NCBI GenBank assembly: GCA_046590205.1
Contig: JBKJTT010000046.1
Span: 1 to 13,895 of the forward strand
DNA: 13,895 nt
Origin: DATDEW01 sp046590205
GTDB taxonomy: Bacteria > Bacteroidota > Ignavibacteria > Palsa-1295
Direction of reading: 5' to 3'
Shown here: piece by piece, positions 1-6,467 of the stretch
How the letters are laid out: each line of letters opens with the position of its first letter
How positions within the stretch are numbered: the stretch's first letter is position 1
Position numbers and translations under genes: made by a program
The notes under the pieces: model-generated
What the model saw: only the letters and a program-made list of their open reading frames with translations
Told to the model about the DNA's origin: nothing
Databases searched by the model: none

Positions 1-880
1 AATCAAGTGATTTATTTCCTACATTTAAGGTTGGCTCTTGCCCCGTACCGTTAAGTCGTACTTTGATAATTCTGCTGGGTACGTCTGTATTCTTTGAATA
101 GATAATCAATTCAGCCGTTGCATTACCTCGTTTTTGCGGAGTGAAAATTATTTTGATCTCGTTGGCAAGTTCATTCGGAAGTGTGAATGGTACATTACGT
201 TGTGAAATATAGGTAAATGCGGCCGCATCAGTGCCCACGATCTTTATCGAATCTACTTGCAACGGGTCAATACCATAGCTTGCGATTGAATCAAGATAGT
301 TAGCCGACGAACCAATAAGTACATTTCCAAAACTTACGTCCGTTTTCTTTATTGCAATACCGGCTGTCCAACGTTCAAGACGTATTGTCAACCCATCTTG
401 TGCATTTGCATAGTATGAATCATTAGGCGTTTTAATGTAAAACTGTAATGCATTTCCGGCACTTGTGATTTTTGCAGAATAGATGTGACTTGATTGATAC
501 GTCAACTCACTCGGTACAAACCAATATTCTTGAATGCCTGCAATAGTTTGGTACTTCAAACCAAAGTCATATTTTACATTATTATAGCTATATGGTGGGG
601 TTGTGCGAAGTGGTTGAGGAAGATTCCATCCTGGGAAATACGTAACATACCCACCATCAAATACTGCCGGGTTACCTGCTGACATTTTATATTGACCAGA
701 TACCCATATCTTTGCCTCAACACCTGTATTGAGGGTCATCTTTGAAGGGGTCGTTGCTTTTTTCTTCGCAGAAACATATACGGTATCACGCGGCGTAGAG
801 ATGCGCCACTGTGCGCTTGCTTCAAGCGAAAGTGCCGCCAATAGAAGCAGGAGAAAACCCCGAAAATATCTTGCTTTCAT
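1..880 (-). CDS. Secreted surface protein with ASH/Hydin-like (choice-of-anchor D type) domain, N-terminal part
   Basis: The gene starts at the ATG at 880-878 and stays open to the left edge (293 codons), so its C-terminus is missing. Residues 1-23 form a signal peptide: basic start MKARYFR, a leucine/alanine core, and a likely cut after ASA before Q24. Residues about 25-165 are beta-rich and I do not recognise them. Residues about 175-280 read like an immunoglobulin-like ASH/Hydin-type domain: DVSFGNVLIGSS near 181-192, a central IKIVGTDAAAF, then IIFTPQKRGNATAELII and VRLNGTG. A second copy seems to begin at about 283 (PTLNVGNKSLD). In Bacteroidota/Chlorobiota such repeats are typical of large exported proteins, often ending in a type IX secretion sorting domain; whether this one does cannot be seen. 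Its binding partner is unknown. No good Shine-Dalgarno is visible; a hairpin and T10 run lie directly upstream. Confidence 0.85.
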   Translation of the reverse strand, partial: MKARYFRGFLLLLLAALSLEASAQWRISTPRDTVYVSAKKKATTPSKMTLNTGVEAKIWVSGQYKMSAGNPAVFDGGYVTYFPGWNLPQPLRTTPPYSYNNVKYDFGLKYQTIAGIQEYWFVPSELTYQSSHIYSAKITSAGNALQFYIKTPNDSYYANAQDGLTIRLERWTAGIAIKKTDVSFGNVLIGSSANYLDSIASYGIDPLQVDSIKIVGTDAAAFTYISQRNVPFTLPNELANEIKIIFTPQKRGNATAELIIYSKNTDVPSRIIKVRLNGTGQEPTLNVGNKSLD

Positions 881-883
881 AGC

Positions 884-929
884 TTAAAAAAAAAACAATA
901 AGCCGAGCAAGGACGTTCGTCCCTCCGGC
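884..929 (-). terminator. Hairpin plus ten-T run, possible intrinsic terminator or attenuator
   Basis: On the minus strand a bulged hairpin (outer arms GCCG/CGGC at 926-929 and 902-905, inner arms GGAC/GTCC around 911-922) is followed by TTATTG and ten T residues (complement of 886-895). This could end transcription of the acetyltransferase gene at 1012-1581. It lies only 5-50 bases before the ATG at 880, so it could instead be a leader or attenuator of the surface-protein gene. The stem is imperfect, hence moderate confidence. Confidence 0.45.
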
Positions 930-1011
930 GCATGAAGTTGTTACTGGGGGCAAGGGTAGAATACGCATAACTATAAACACGGCAGGGGACTATTTGTTAC
1001 ACTTTTAGAGA

Positions 1012-1581
1012 TTATTTCATAAACATTGCATTCATAGCTCGGGCAAAGGAGACTGGGGCGCTTCGGGCTTCGGGTTCAGCTTTCGGGAATGCCTCGTATT
1101 TGACACAGTTAATGCCGTGATGGAATGTCTCGCCTACATAATTCAGACCTATCTTCTCTAAAACACGACGTGAGGGGGTATTTTCGGGGTAGGATACGCC
1201 GATGATTCGCTCCATGGTATGATCATCGAAGCCATGCCGCAAGACCTCCTTTGCGGATTCGGTGGCGTATCCTTTTCCCCATGCTTCACGTTCAAATAAA
1301 TACCCAATTTCAATTTCGGAAGTATCATCAAGGTATTGGAGACCACATCTACCGATGAGTCGGCGGGATTTTCGCTCAATCACAGCGAATAACCCAAATT
1401 CGTGTTCGCGGAAATGGGAGAGCATTCTCTCGAATCGGAGTCTTGATTCTTCGGCGGTGAGGGCTTTGCCCTTCCCAACATATCGCATGACCTCCGGGTC
1501 AGCGACTATCGCACTAAATAAATCCAAGTCGGCTTCTGCGAATGGACGCAGAATGAGCCGCGGGGTGACTAATAATTTCAC
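1012..1581 (-). CDS. GNAT family N-acetyltransferase (RimJ/RimL-like, Acetyltransf_3 type)
   Basis: Predicted to transfer an acetyl group from acetyl-CoA to an amine, in the cytoplasm. The 189-residue product opens with the family-typical VTPRLILRPF and DLDLFSAIVADPEVMRYVG. It then shows the beta4/beta5 stretch EIEIGYLFEREAWGKGYATE (about 89-108), where WGKGYATE is the acetyl-CoA pyrophosphate loop, and the ENTPSRRVLEKIGL motif (133-146) found in RimJ/RimL relatives. Members acetylate ribosomal protein N-termini or small amines and drugs; the substrate cannot be told from sequence. The start is a GTG, chosen because an in-frame stop lies five codons upstream and the next methionine (residue 32) would remove the conserved N-terminus. 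The last ~25 residues (from about 166) look like a non-conserved tail. No strong ribosome binding site. Confidence 0.85.
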   Translation of the reverse strand: MKLLVTPRLILRPFAEADLDLFSAIVADPEVMRYVGKGKALTAEESRLRFERMLSHFREHEFGLFAVIERKSRRLIGRCGLQYLDDTSEIEIGYLFEREAWGKGYATESAKEVLRHGFDDHTMERIIGVSYPENTPSRRVLEKIGLNYVGETFHHGINCVKYEAFPKAEPEARSAPVSFARAMNAMFMK

Positions 1582-1602
1582 AACAAAGAAGCGTTAGGGC
1601 TT

Positions 1603-1720
1603 CCTCAACCGGAGAACTACAGCTTGGCTGCCTCGGAAATGTGTTTCACGCCGGTTTTATACGACCTATAACCTCCGGACTTGTGATGCACACGCCCGAC
1701 CGGAAGCCATAGACTCCGGG
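1603..1720. repeat. GC-rich, palindrome-rich intergenic element
   Basis: In the 249-base gap between the acetyltransferase and SDR genes, this stretch is clearly richer in G+C than its surroundings and is built of short palindromic pieces. There is a CCGGA...TCCGG inverted repeat at 1700-1719, and a second CCGG-flanked inverted repeat at 1651-1678 that contains TATA...TATA. Between them is a TGTG-ATG-CACA mini-hairpin (about 1682-1692), and CAGC-TTG-GCTG lies at 1620-1630. The half-site ending CTCCGG occurs twice (1673-1678 and 1714-1719) in related contexts. It resembles a degenerate dispersed repeat or a folded RNA. I know of no named family it matches and see no open reading frame of its own. 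Confidence 0.35.
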
Positions 1721-1830
1721 ATGAGGGGGCGAATGAATACATCACTAAAAACTGCCGCCGCAAGTGTTTGTTACACCACACCTAAAAGAAAAAAGAGGGG
1801 TACATTAATCCTGAAAGAGCAGGTACTGTT

Positions 1831-2547
1831 TTATACGTTAGTCGGGCGAATCTCAAGCTCCGAGATTGTTGCTCCGATAGGCAAGGATACAGCGAGTTTG
1901 ACAGTTTCTGCTACCTGCCATGCACGGAGCCACTTTTGGGGATTGGAAGTTGAACTCAATGTGACATTATCAAAGAATGGCGTATCAACTGAACCGGGAC
2001 AAATGGTAACGACGCGAATATTCTCGTCGCGTACTTCCAAGAAGAGTGATTGCATCAAACCGCGAACAGCGAACTTCGAGCCGCTATATGCAGCCCCTCC
2101 CTTGAAGCCCGTCTTTCCCGCAACTGAGCTGATGGTGATGATCGTACCTTGTTTCTTCTCGCGCATTTTCGGCAGTGCAGCTTGTGTCGCAAGGAATACT
2201 CCTCTAACATTTACGTCCATCACATAGCGAAAATCTTTTTCGAAAAGTTCGTGAAATGCGCCAAAGATACCAAGCCCCGCATTATTGATGAGGACATCTA
2301 TTGCGCCGTATTCTTTTTCGTAGCCGGAGATGAAAGTATTTACCGCTTCCTCACTTGTCACATCAACTGCCCGTGAGTAATACTTATGCAACGGGTATTC
2401 TTTGCCAAGCTGTGATTCGACGAGCATAAGTTCGTTGATGTTGCGTGAGCATAGACCGAAGTTATGCTGCGAGTTCGGCTCTTTCGCAAATATCTCTGCA
2501 ATGGCTTGTCCGATACCTTTTGATGCACCTGTGATGACTATATTCAT
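1831..2547 (-). CDS. Short-chain dehydrogenase/reductase (SDR)
   Basis: A cytoplasmic NAD(P)-dependent oxidoreductase of the classical SDR family; the substrate is unknown. In the 238-residue product the cofactor-binding TGASKGIG is at 6-13, the structural NNAG at 88-91, the catalytic Asn at 113 (DVNVRG), Ser141 in ITISSVAG, and the YxxxK pair at Tyr154/Lys158 (YSGSK). PGSVDTPFF follows at 184-192. All catalytic residues are present. Length is normal for the family, near FabG-like 3-ketoacyl-ACP reductases and sepiapterin-reductase-like SDRs. The frame could begin 26 codons further upstream at 2625, but that would overlap the divergent hicB and delay the Rossmann motif. The ATG at 2545-2547 follows AGAAG with six-base spacing and puts NIVITGASKGIG at the N-terminus, so I chose it. 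It stands alone, divergent from hicBA by 51 bases. Confidence 0.9.
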   Translation of the reverse strand: MNIVITGASKGIGQAIAEIFAKEPNSQHNFGLCSRNINELMLVESQLGKEYPLHKYYSRAVDVTSEEAVNTFISGYEKEYGAIDVLINNAGLGIFGAFHELFEKDFRYVMDVNVRGVFLATQAALPKMREKKQGTIITISSVAGKTGFKGGAAYSGSKFAVRGLMQSLFLEVRDENIRVVTICPGSVDTPFFDNVTLSSTSNPQKWLRAWQVAETVKLAVSLPIGATISELEIRPTNV

Positions 2548-2567
2548 AGCTACTTCTAACAATCGGA

Positions 2568-2594
2568 ACTTAAAAGTGTCACCATTACTTAAAA
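2568..2594. promoter_or_regulatory. Direct repeat ACTTAAAA x2, possible operator of hicBA
   Basis: The octamer ACTTAAAA occurs at 2568-2575 and 2587-2594, 19 bases apart start to start (about two helical turns). It lies in the 51-base divergent gap between the SDR gene and hicB, ending five bases before the hicB ATG. Toxin-antitoxin operons are usually autoregulated from such sites, so an operator is plausible, but AT-rich octamers can also recur by chance. Confidence 0.25.
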
Positions 2595-2598
2595 AGGT

Positions 2599-2805
2599 AT
2601 GAAGTACAGAATACATATCGAACAAGATGAGGATGGGATGTTCGTAGCGGAAGTCCCTTCGCTTCCGGGATGTATCTCACAGGGAACAACCCGTAGCGAA
2701 GCAATCTCAAATATCCGCGAAGCAGCAGAGGGTTATCTCTTAAGTCTGAAGGAACACAATGAACCTGTTCCACCTCCTATAACAGAAGAACTCATAGAGA
2801 TATAA
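2599..2805 (+). CDS. hicB: HicB family antitoxin (short form)
   Basis: The antitoxin of a type II toxin-antitoxin pair; it is expected to bind and block the HicA ribonuclease encoded just downstream. The 68-residue product carries the HicB partial RNase-H-like fold signature: KYRIHIEQDEDGMFVAEVPSLPGCISQG (2-29), where the VPxLPGC motif is typical, then TRSEAISNIREAAEGYLLSL (31-50). This short form ends shortly after the fold. It lacks the C-terminal helix-turn-helix or ribbon-helix-helix domain of longer HicB proteins, so how it would repress its own promoter is unclear. The gene precedes hicA, the reverse of the order in E. coli. The A-rich AAAAAGG lies only one base from the ATG, too close for a standard Shine-Dalgarno; translation may be leaderless-like or A-rich-driven. 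Confidence 0.9.
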   Translation: MKYRIHIEQDEDGMFVAEVPSLPGCISQGTTRSEAISNIREAAEGYLLSLKEHNEPVPPPITEELIEI

Positions 2806-2810
2806 TCCTG

Positions 2811-3038
2811 ATGGGTTCATTACTCCCTATTGTTTCAGGCAGAGATGCTGTCAAAGCATTTGAAAAGTTGGGTTATGTTTTTGATAGACAAAACGGTAGT
2901 CACATCATCCTCCGCCAATACACCTCACCATTTCGTCGTCTGACTATCCCGGATCATAAAACTATAGCAAAAGGGACGTTGCGAGGCATTATCAAACAAG
3001 CGGGATTAACAGTTGAAGAGTTTAAGTCTCTACTGTAA
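2811..3038 (+). CDS. hicA: HicA family toxin (mRNA interferase)
   Basis: A small double-stranded-RNA-binding-fold ribonuclease that cleaves mRNA when its antitoxin is lost. The 75-residue product shows the family pattern: SGRDAVKAFEKLGYVFDRQNGSHIILR (9-35) with the catalytic histidine at 31 in GSH, then LTIPDHKTIAKGTLRGIIKQAGLTVEEF (44-71), where PDHK and KGTLR are standard. The catalytic residue is intact, so the toxin looks active. It follows hicB after five bases, clearly one transcript. Its TAA stop (3036-3038) is immediately followed by the reverse-complement stop of the convergent patatin gene, with no base between. Confidence 0.93.
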   Translation: MGSLLPIVSGRDAVKAFEKLGYVFDRQNGSHIILRQYTSPFRRLTIPDHKTIAKGTLRGIIKQAGLTVEEFKSLL

Positions 3039-5588
3039 TTACAACTTTCCCCCAATACTAAAGTAGAATCTTGGTTTGTTCAGAAGCAGTGGCTTCTTAT
3101 CGTCGTCGGCAAATGCAAAGTTTTCGCCGATACCGAAGCGAATCAAACCAATAGGCGTTTTGAAGCCAACCTGCGCTCCGATACCATGAACGAATGCAGA
3201 GAATTTTATCTGTTCCGGCTCAAGCCACGTAGCTCCGAGATCATAACGCAACGAGAAAAATGTCGGGAAGATCTGAATGTAGGGTATCTTTACCTGATAG
3301 GTCATACTTCCCTGCACCATCTGTCTGCCGCGCTTTTCGTATTCATTGAGTCCATAAAAACTATTGATACCACCAAGAGAGAATGATTGGAATTGCGGTA
3401 GTGTCTTATCTCCAATACCGATTGCAACACTAGGGATAAGTGTATGAAGTCGTGAGATCGTGACTGTCGGTGTGAACTGTGCGAAAAGTTTTGTATAACT
3501 TATATCACTTCCAAGATTTGCCGAGCCAACTTCGTAGTCGGCTCGTAAATATGATCCGCTATTAGGATATGCAGCATCATCACGTGTATCAAAAAGGAAT
3601 TCCGCTGCGAAGCTGTTGATAAAAGAACGAGGAGTTATAGTTTCTTGAGTTTGGGTTGAATAGGAACGCCATGCTTCAAAACGAAGCTCTGCCGAAAGCG
3701 AAGCGCGTTTTGCTACCTCTCCTCCAAGGCGGAGCCGAAGACCAATATCGTTTGTCTCCCGATGAACATCGACGACACTCGATTCTATCTTTCCTTCAGG
3801 TATATCATTCTTCGTGTCATAAACGAGAATATCTTTGAACCCGGTATATCCTTGCAACAAGAAGGTTGTGAAAAGACTTATGAATCGCTGCGATGAAATA
3901 GATGCCACAGCATATCGACTCGCTGAACCGATTCCTCCTTTGAGCGAGAACTCTGCGTCAAGCCCAAAGATATTCTCATTTGCGAATTCACCAGAGAAGA
4001 GTGCCCCGAACTCATTATCCGCTAGTAACCCGAGCCGCAAGACATTCCTCGGTTTTTCCTCAACATGTATCCAAAGTTGCGCTCCATCATTGTCTGAACG
4101 GAATGTGTCGTATCGCTCAAGAGTATCTTCAGCTATAATGATCTTCAGATTTGGAACATCAAATTGATCGACATTCAAACTTGCAAAAGAAAAATATCCT
4201 GTTGCAGTAAGGTCTCGAAGACCTTTATCACTTGCATCAGAACGAAAGATGTCCCCTGCTGAAAGCGGGAAGATTCGTTTAACCTGATGTTCATCAACTA
4301 CTTCACTGCCGCGGACTGACACATCAGAGATATATCCTCTATCAATAAAGAGTTCGAGCCGAGAATGCTTTTTGACAACTCGTATGCTGTCAACTCGTGC
4401 AAGTGAAAAGCCCATAGCTCGCAATGAATCAAGCACCGAGCGGGCAATAATATCTTTACACGAAGTATAAGTTACTGCCGTTCCTCGAAACATACTATTT
4501 GCTGCGATGGAAAGCTCTTGTGTTTGACCGTCTGCTCCATAGATACGAATATCAACGAGGACGGGTAAAAGAGATTCTGAAGAATTTCCATCGGGAGTTG
4601 TATCATCTGCCAGATTGCCAAATGATGTTTGAATAGATGTCAATGCGCGACGCGCCGCAACCCTTCCCGACTCGACGACTTCTTCTATGTTCGTGAAATC
4701 ATCTGCGCTACCGAGTGACTCAGGTGTGATAACTAGATTTGCCCGTGATAACTGTTTTTCTTTTTCCTTACGCATCATAAGCGTTATCACTTGATCTGCA
4801 ACTTCTATCGGAGTATTTATCTCGTTGCGTGAACGAAGCTCACTTGTTGTATTAACTGCTACAACATACTCTGCTTTTGCAGAGTCAAGCGCTATATCAA
4901 CAGGTACGTTTGAAAGCAAGCCGCCGTCAACGAGTATCGCTGAATCAACCAATATTGGATTAAACCGAAGCGGAACCGTTGTGCTGGCACGCATTGAAGA
5001 AGCCAGATCTCCTTGTGTAAAAAGTTTTCGTTCACCGGAAATAATATCCGTTGCAAGTGCTACGAATGGGATACGAAGTCCTTTAATAAAATCGTTTTGC
5101 GTACCAAGAGGCGCGCGAATTGCATGTGAATTCAGAAGCATGGTTAGCCGCTGCCCGCTTGAAAGTGCCTTCGGGATAACAGGGTTGAAAAAACCTGTAA
5201 AACGAAGCGAGAGGATGGCATTGGTCTCATCTTTACTGGCAAGTGAGCGTTCGGAGCGTTTTGAATCATCTTCATAGTCGAAGATGTCAGACCAATTCGT
5301 CTCCGTTGCAAATTTAAGAATTTCCTTTGGCGAGTACCCTGCGGCATAAAATCCGCCGATGACTGCCCCCATACTTGTCCCGACAATAAGATCGGGCTTG
5401 ATTCCGGCAGAGTCAAGTACATCAAGTACCCCGATATGCGCAAAGCCCCTCGCTCCACCACCGGATAGAACTAATGCAAAGCGCGGCTGTTTTCCAAGTT
5501 GACGAGCAAGCGAAGTGCTTCCGCTTTCTTGGGCGAATAGGTTGCTTCCGAAAATAAGTATGGCAAGTAATAGTGCAGCTCGGCGCAT
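3039..5588 (-). CDS. Patatin-like phospholipase fused to POTRA and Omp85 (BamA-type) outer-membrane barrel
   Basis: Predicted lipid hydrolase with its own outer-membrane barrel, of the type Vd autotransporter kind (PlpD/FplA-like). The 849-residue product begins with a signal peptide (MRRAALLLAILIFGSNLFAQ). The patatin domain covers about 35-320, with the oxyanion GGGARG at 43-48, the nucleophile Ser72 in GTSMG (70-74), and the dyad Asp221 in DGG (221-223), so the active site is complete. A POTRA-like region lies at about 342-480 (DRGYISDVSVRGSEVVDEHQVKRIF). The C-terminal ~330 residues look like an Omp85 barrel, including DTRDDAAYPNSGSY (667-680) and the loop-6 region GGINSFYGLNEYEKRG (739-754), which has FYGL in place of VRGF/Y. 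The substrate lipid and whether the patatin part faces outward or the periplasm are unknown. Its start is 49 bases from the divergent Nudix gene. No clear Shine-Dalgarno. Confidence 0.93.
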   Translation of the reverse strand: MRRAALLLAILIFGSNLFAQESGSTSLARQLGKQPRFALVLSGGGARGFAHIGVLDVLDSAGIKPDLIVGTSMGAVIGGFYAAGYSPKEILKFATETNWSDIFDYEDDSKRSERSLASKDETNAILSLRFTGFFNPVIPKALSSGQRLTMLLNSHAIRAPLGTQNDFIKGLRIPFVALATDIISGERKLFTQGDLASSMRASTTVPLRFNPILVDSAILVDGGLLSNVPVDIALDSAKAEYVVAVNTTSELRSRNEINTPIEVADQVITLMMRKEKEKQLSRANLVITPESLGSADDFTNIEEVVESGRVAARRALTSIQTSFGNLADDTTPDGNSSESLLPVLVDIRIYGADGQTQELSIAANSMFRGTAVTYTSCKDIIARSVLDSLRAMGFSLARVDSIRVVKKHSRLELFIDRGYISDVSVRGSEVVDEHQVKRIFPLSAGDIFRSDASDKGLRDLTATGYFSFASLNVDQFDVPNLKIIIAEDTLERYDTFRSDNDGAQLWIHVEEKPRNVLRLGLLADNEFGALFSGEFANENIFGLDAEFSLKGGIGSASRYAVASISSQRFISLFTTFLLQGYTGFKDILVYDTKNDIPEGKIESSVVDVHRETNDIGLRLRLGGEVAKRASLSAELRFEAWRSYSTQTQETITPRSFINSFAAEFLFDTRDDAAYPNSGSYLRADYEVGSANLGSDISYTKLFAQFTPTVTISRLHTLIPSVAIGIGDKTLPQFQSFSLGGINSFYGLNEYEKRGRQMVQGSMTYQVKIPYIQIFPTFFSLRYDLGATWLEPEQIKFSAFVHGIGAQVGFKTPIGLIRFGIGENFAFADDDKKPLLLNKPRFYFSIGGKL

Positions 5589-5637
5589 TGAGAAAAGTAA
5601 ACAGAGTTTAAGAATAGCAAATTACAAGGAAATCCGG

Positions 5638-6093
5638 ATGACTGACCCGACAATGATACAAGTGCATGTAGCTCGCCGTAGAAACGATAGAATAGAATAC
5701 CTTGTACTAAAACGCTCCGATGATGAGGATATTTATCCCGGAATCTGGCAGATCGTAACAGGGATGATAGAACCCGCCGAAAGTGCGCAGGAAGCTGCGC
5801 TTCGTGAGTTGCATGAAGAAGCCGGTTTGCGACCGACTAAATTCTACTGCCTCCCATATATAACAAGCTTCTATTCCATGCGCCGAAATCAAGTGCAGCA
5901 TGTCCCTGTCTTTGCAGCAATAGTTGAAGAAAACGCGGTAGTAACATTATCCGATGAACATTCAGAGTATAAGTGGATTAGTTTTGATGAAGCCATCAAG
6001 ATACTCCCCTTCCCGAGCCACAAGGATGGGACGAAAGTAATGAAGGACTACGTAGTCGAGAACCCCAAAAGGGACCTGTTTCGTGTACCCTAA
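5638..6093 (+). CDS. Nudix hydrolase (NudB/dATP-pyrophosphatase-like)
   Basis: A cytoplasmic Mg-dependent hydrolase of a nucleoside-diphosphate-linked substrate. The 151-residue product has a perfect Nudix box, GX5EX7REUXEEXGU, from Gly42 to Leu64 (REL at 56-58, metal-binding EE at 60-61). The preceding LKRSDDEDIYPGIWQIVTG (24-42) resembles NudB-type dihydroneopterin-triphosphate or dATP pyrophosphohydrolases. The substrate is not certain. The open frame extends 41 codons upstream, but that part overlaps the patatin gene on the other strand and its sequence is not Nudix-like. The ATG at 5638 has AAGGA seven bases ahead, a good ribosome binding site, and was chosen. The gene is divergent from the patatin gene with 49 bases shared for both promoters. 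Confidence 0.9.
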   Translation: MTDPTMIQVHVARRRNDRIEYLVLKRSDDEDIYPGIWQIVTGMIEPAESAQEAALRELHEEAGLRPTKFYCLPYITSFYSMRRNQVQHVPVFAAIVEENAVVTLSDEHSEYKWISFDEAIKILPFPSHKDGTKVMKDYVVENPKRDLFRVP

Positions 6094-6467
6094 TGTGTGC
6101 AATTTTCCCTTCTAACTAGTTTATTTATCAACAGATTAATTGTGCACCACACTGGGAAATGATGAATCGGGTTTTGGGGTGGTGCTATACATTTACACAT
6201 TTGAAAAAGGAGTATAGGGGTTTAGGCATTGAGTTAGGGGGAATGTCATTGCGAGCAAAGGAAGGAATTCCGATTTGGAATTACCTATTGGAATCCCCCT
6301 TTCTCGAAGACGGACGAACTTCAGCTTACAAAGATAACACATGAAGAGTCGTTTTGCAAGATGCTCAAAGAAAATACTCTGCAAACCAAAGAAAATCAAC
6401 AAGATAAAATTCAGATGCCCTGAATAATCCTGATAAACCGCCATTTGAAGCCATCGGCGACGGGCAC
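6094..6467. other. Gene-free gap between convergent Nudix and DUF3883 genes
   Basis: This 374-base stretch contains short open frames on both strands, but none shows a recognisable protein or a ribosome binding site. The ones crossing 6190-6340 run through a repeat fragment (6236-6300). Apart from that fragment I see no RNA gene, promoter or clear terminator. Confidence 0.6.
6236..6300. repeat. Degenerate fragment of the TGTCATTGCGAG dispersed inverted repeat
   Basis: The 12-mer TGTCATTGCGAG at 6244-6255 is identical to the arm termini of the full repeat at 8510-8626. Here it is bounded by AGGGGGA (6236-6242) and its exact reverse complement TCCCCCT (6294-6300). Inside is a hairpin AATTCC/GGAATT (6266-6271 and 6277-6282). 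The inner GAAGCAATCT motif is not preserved, so this is a decayed or related element. As a stem followed by TTTCTC it could also help end transcription of the Nudix gene. Confidence 0.45.

Noticed and set aside
1603..1720. tRNA, tmRNA, RNase P RNA or cobalamin riboswitch in the structured spacer
   Set aside because: No T-loop GTTCGA-type motif, no RNase P GAAAGUCCG-type core and no B12 box are visible.
1721..2227. 168-codon plus-strand frame
   Set aside because: Most of it is antisense to the SDR gene, which has all catalytic motifs; the frame has no recognisable domain.
4825..5277. 150-codon plus-strand frame inside the patatin gene
   Set aside because: Serine/arginine-rich shadow of the well-supported patatin domain on the other strand.
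6159..6444. Two overlapping short frames, 61 codons on plus and 83 codons on minus
   Set aside because: Both run through the decayed repeat fragment. The minus one reads ...GIPIGNSKSEFLPLLAMTF, typical of false translations of this repeat. No ribosome binding site or known domain.
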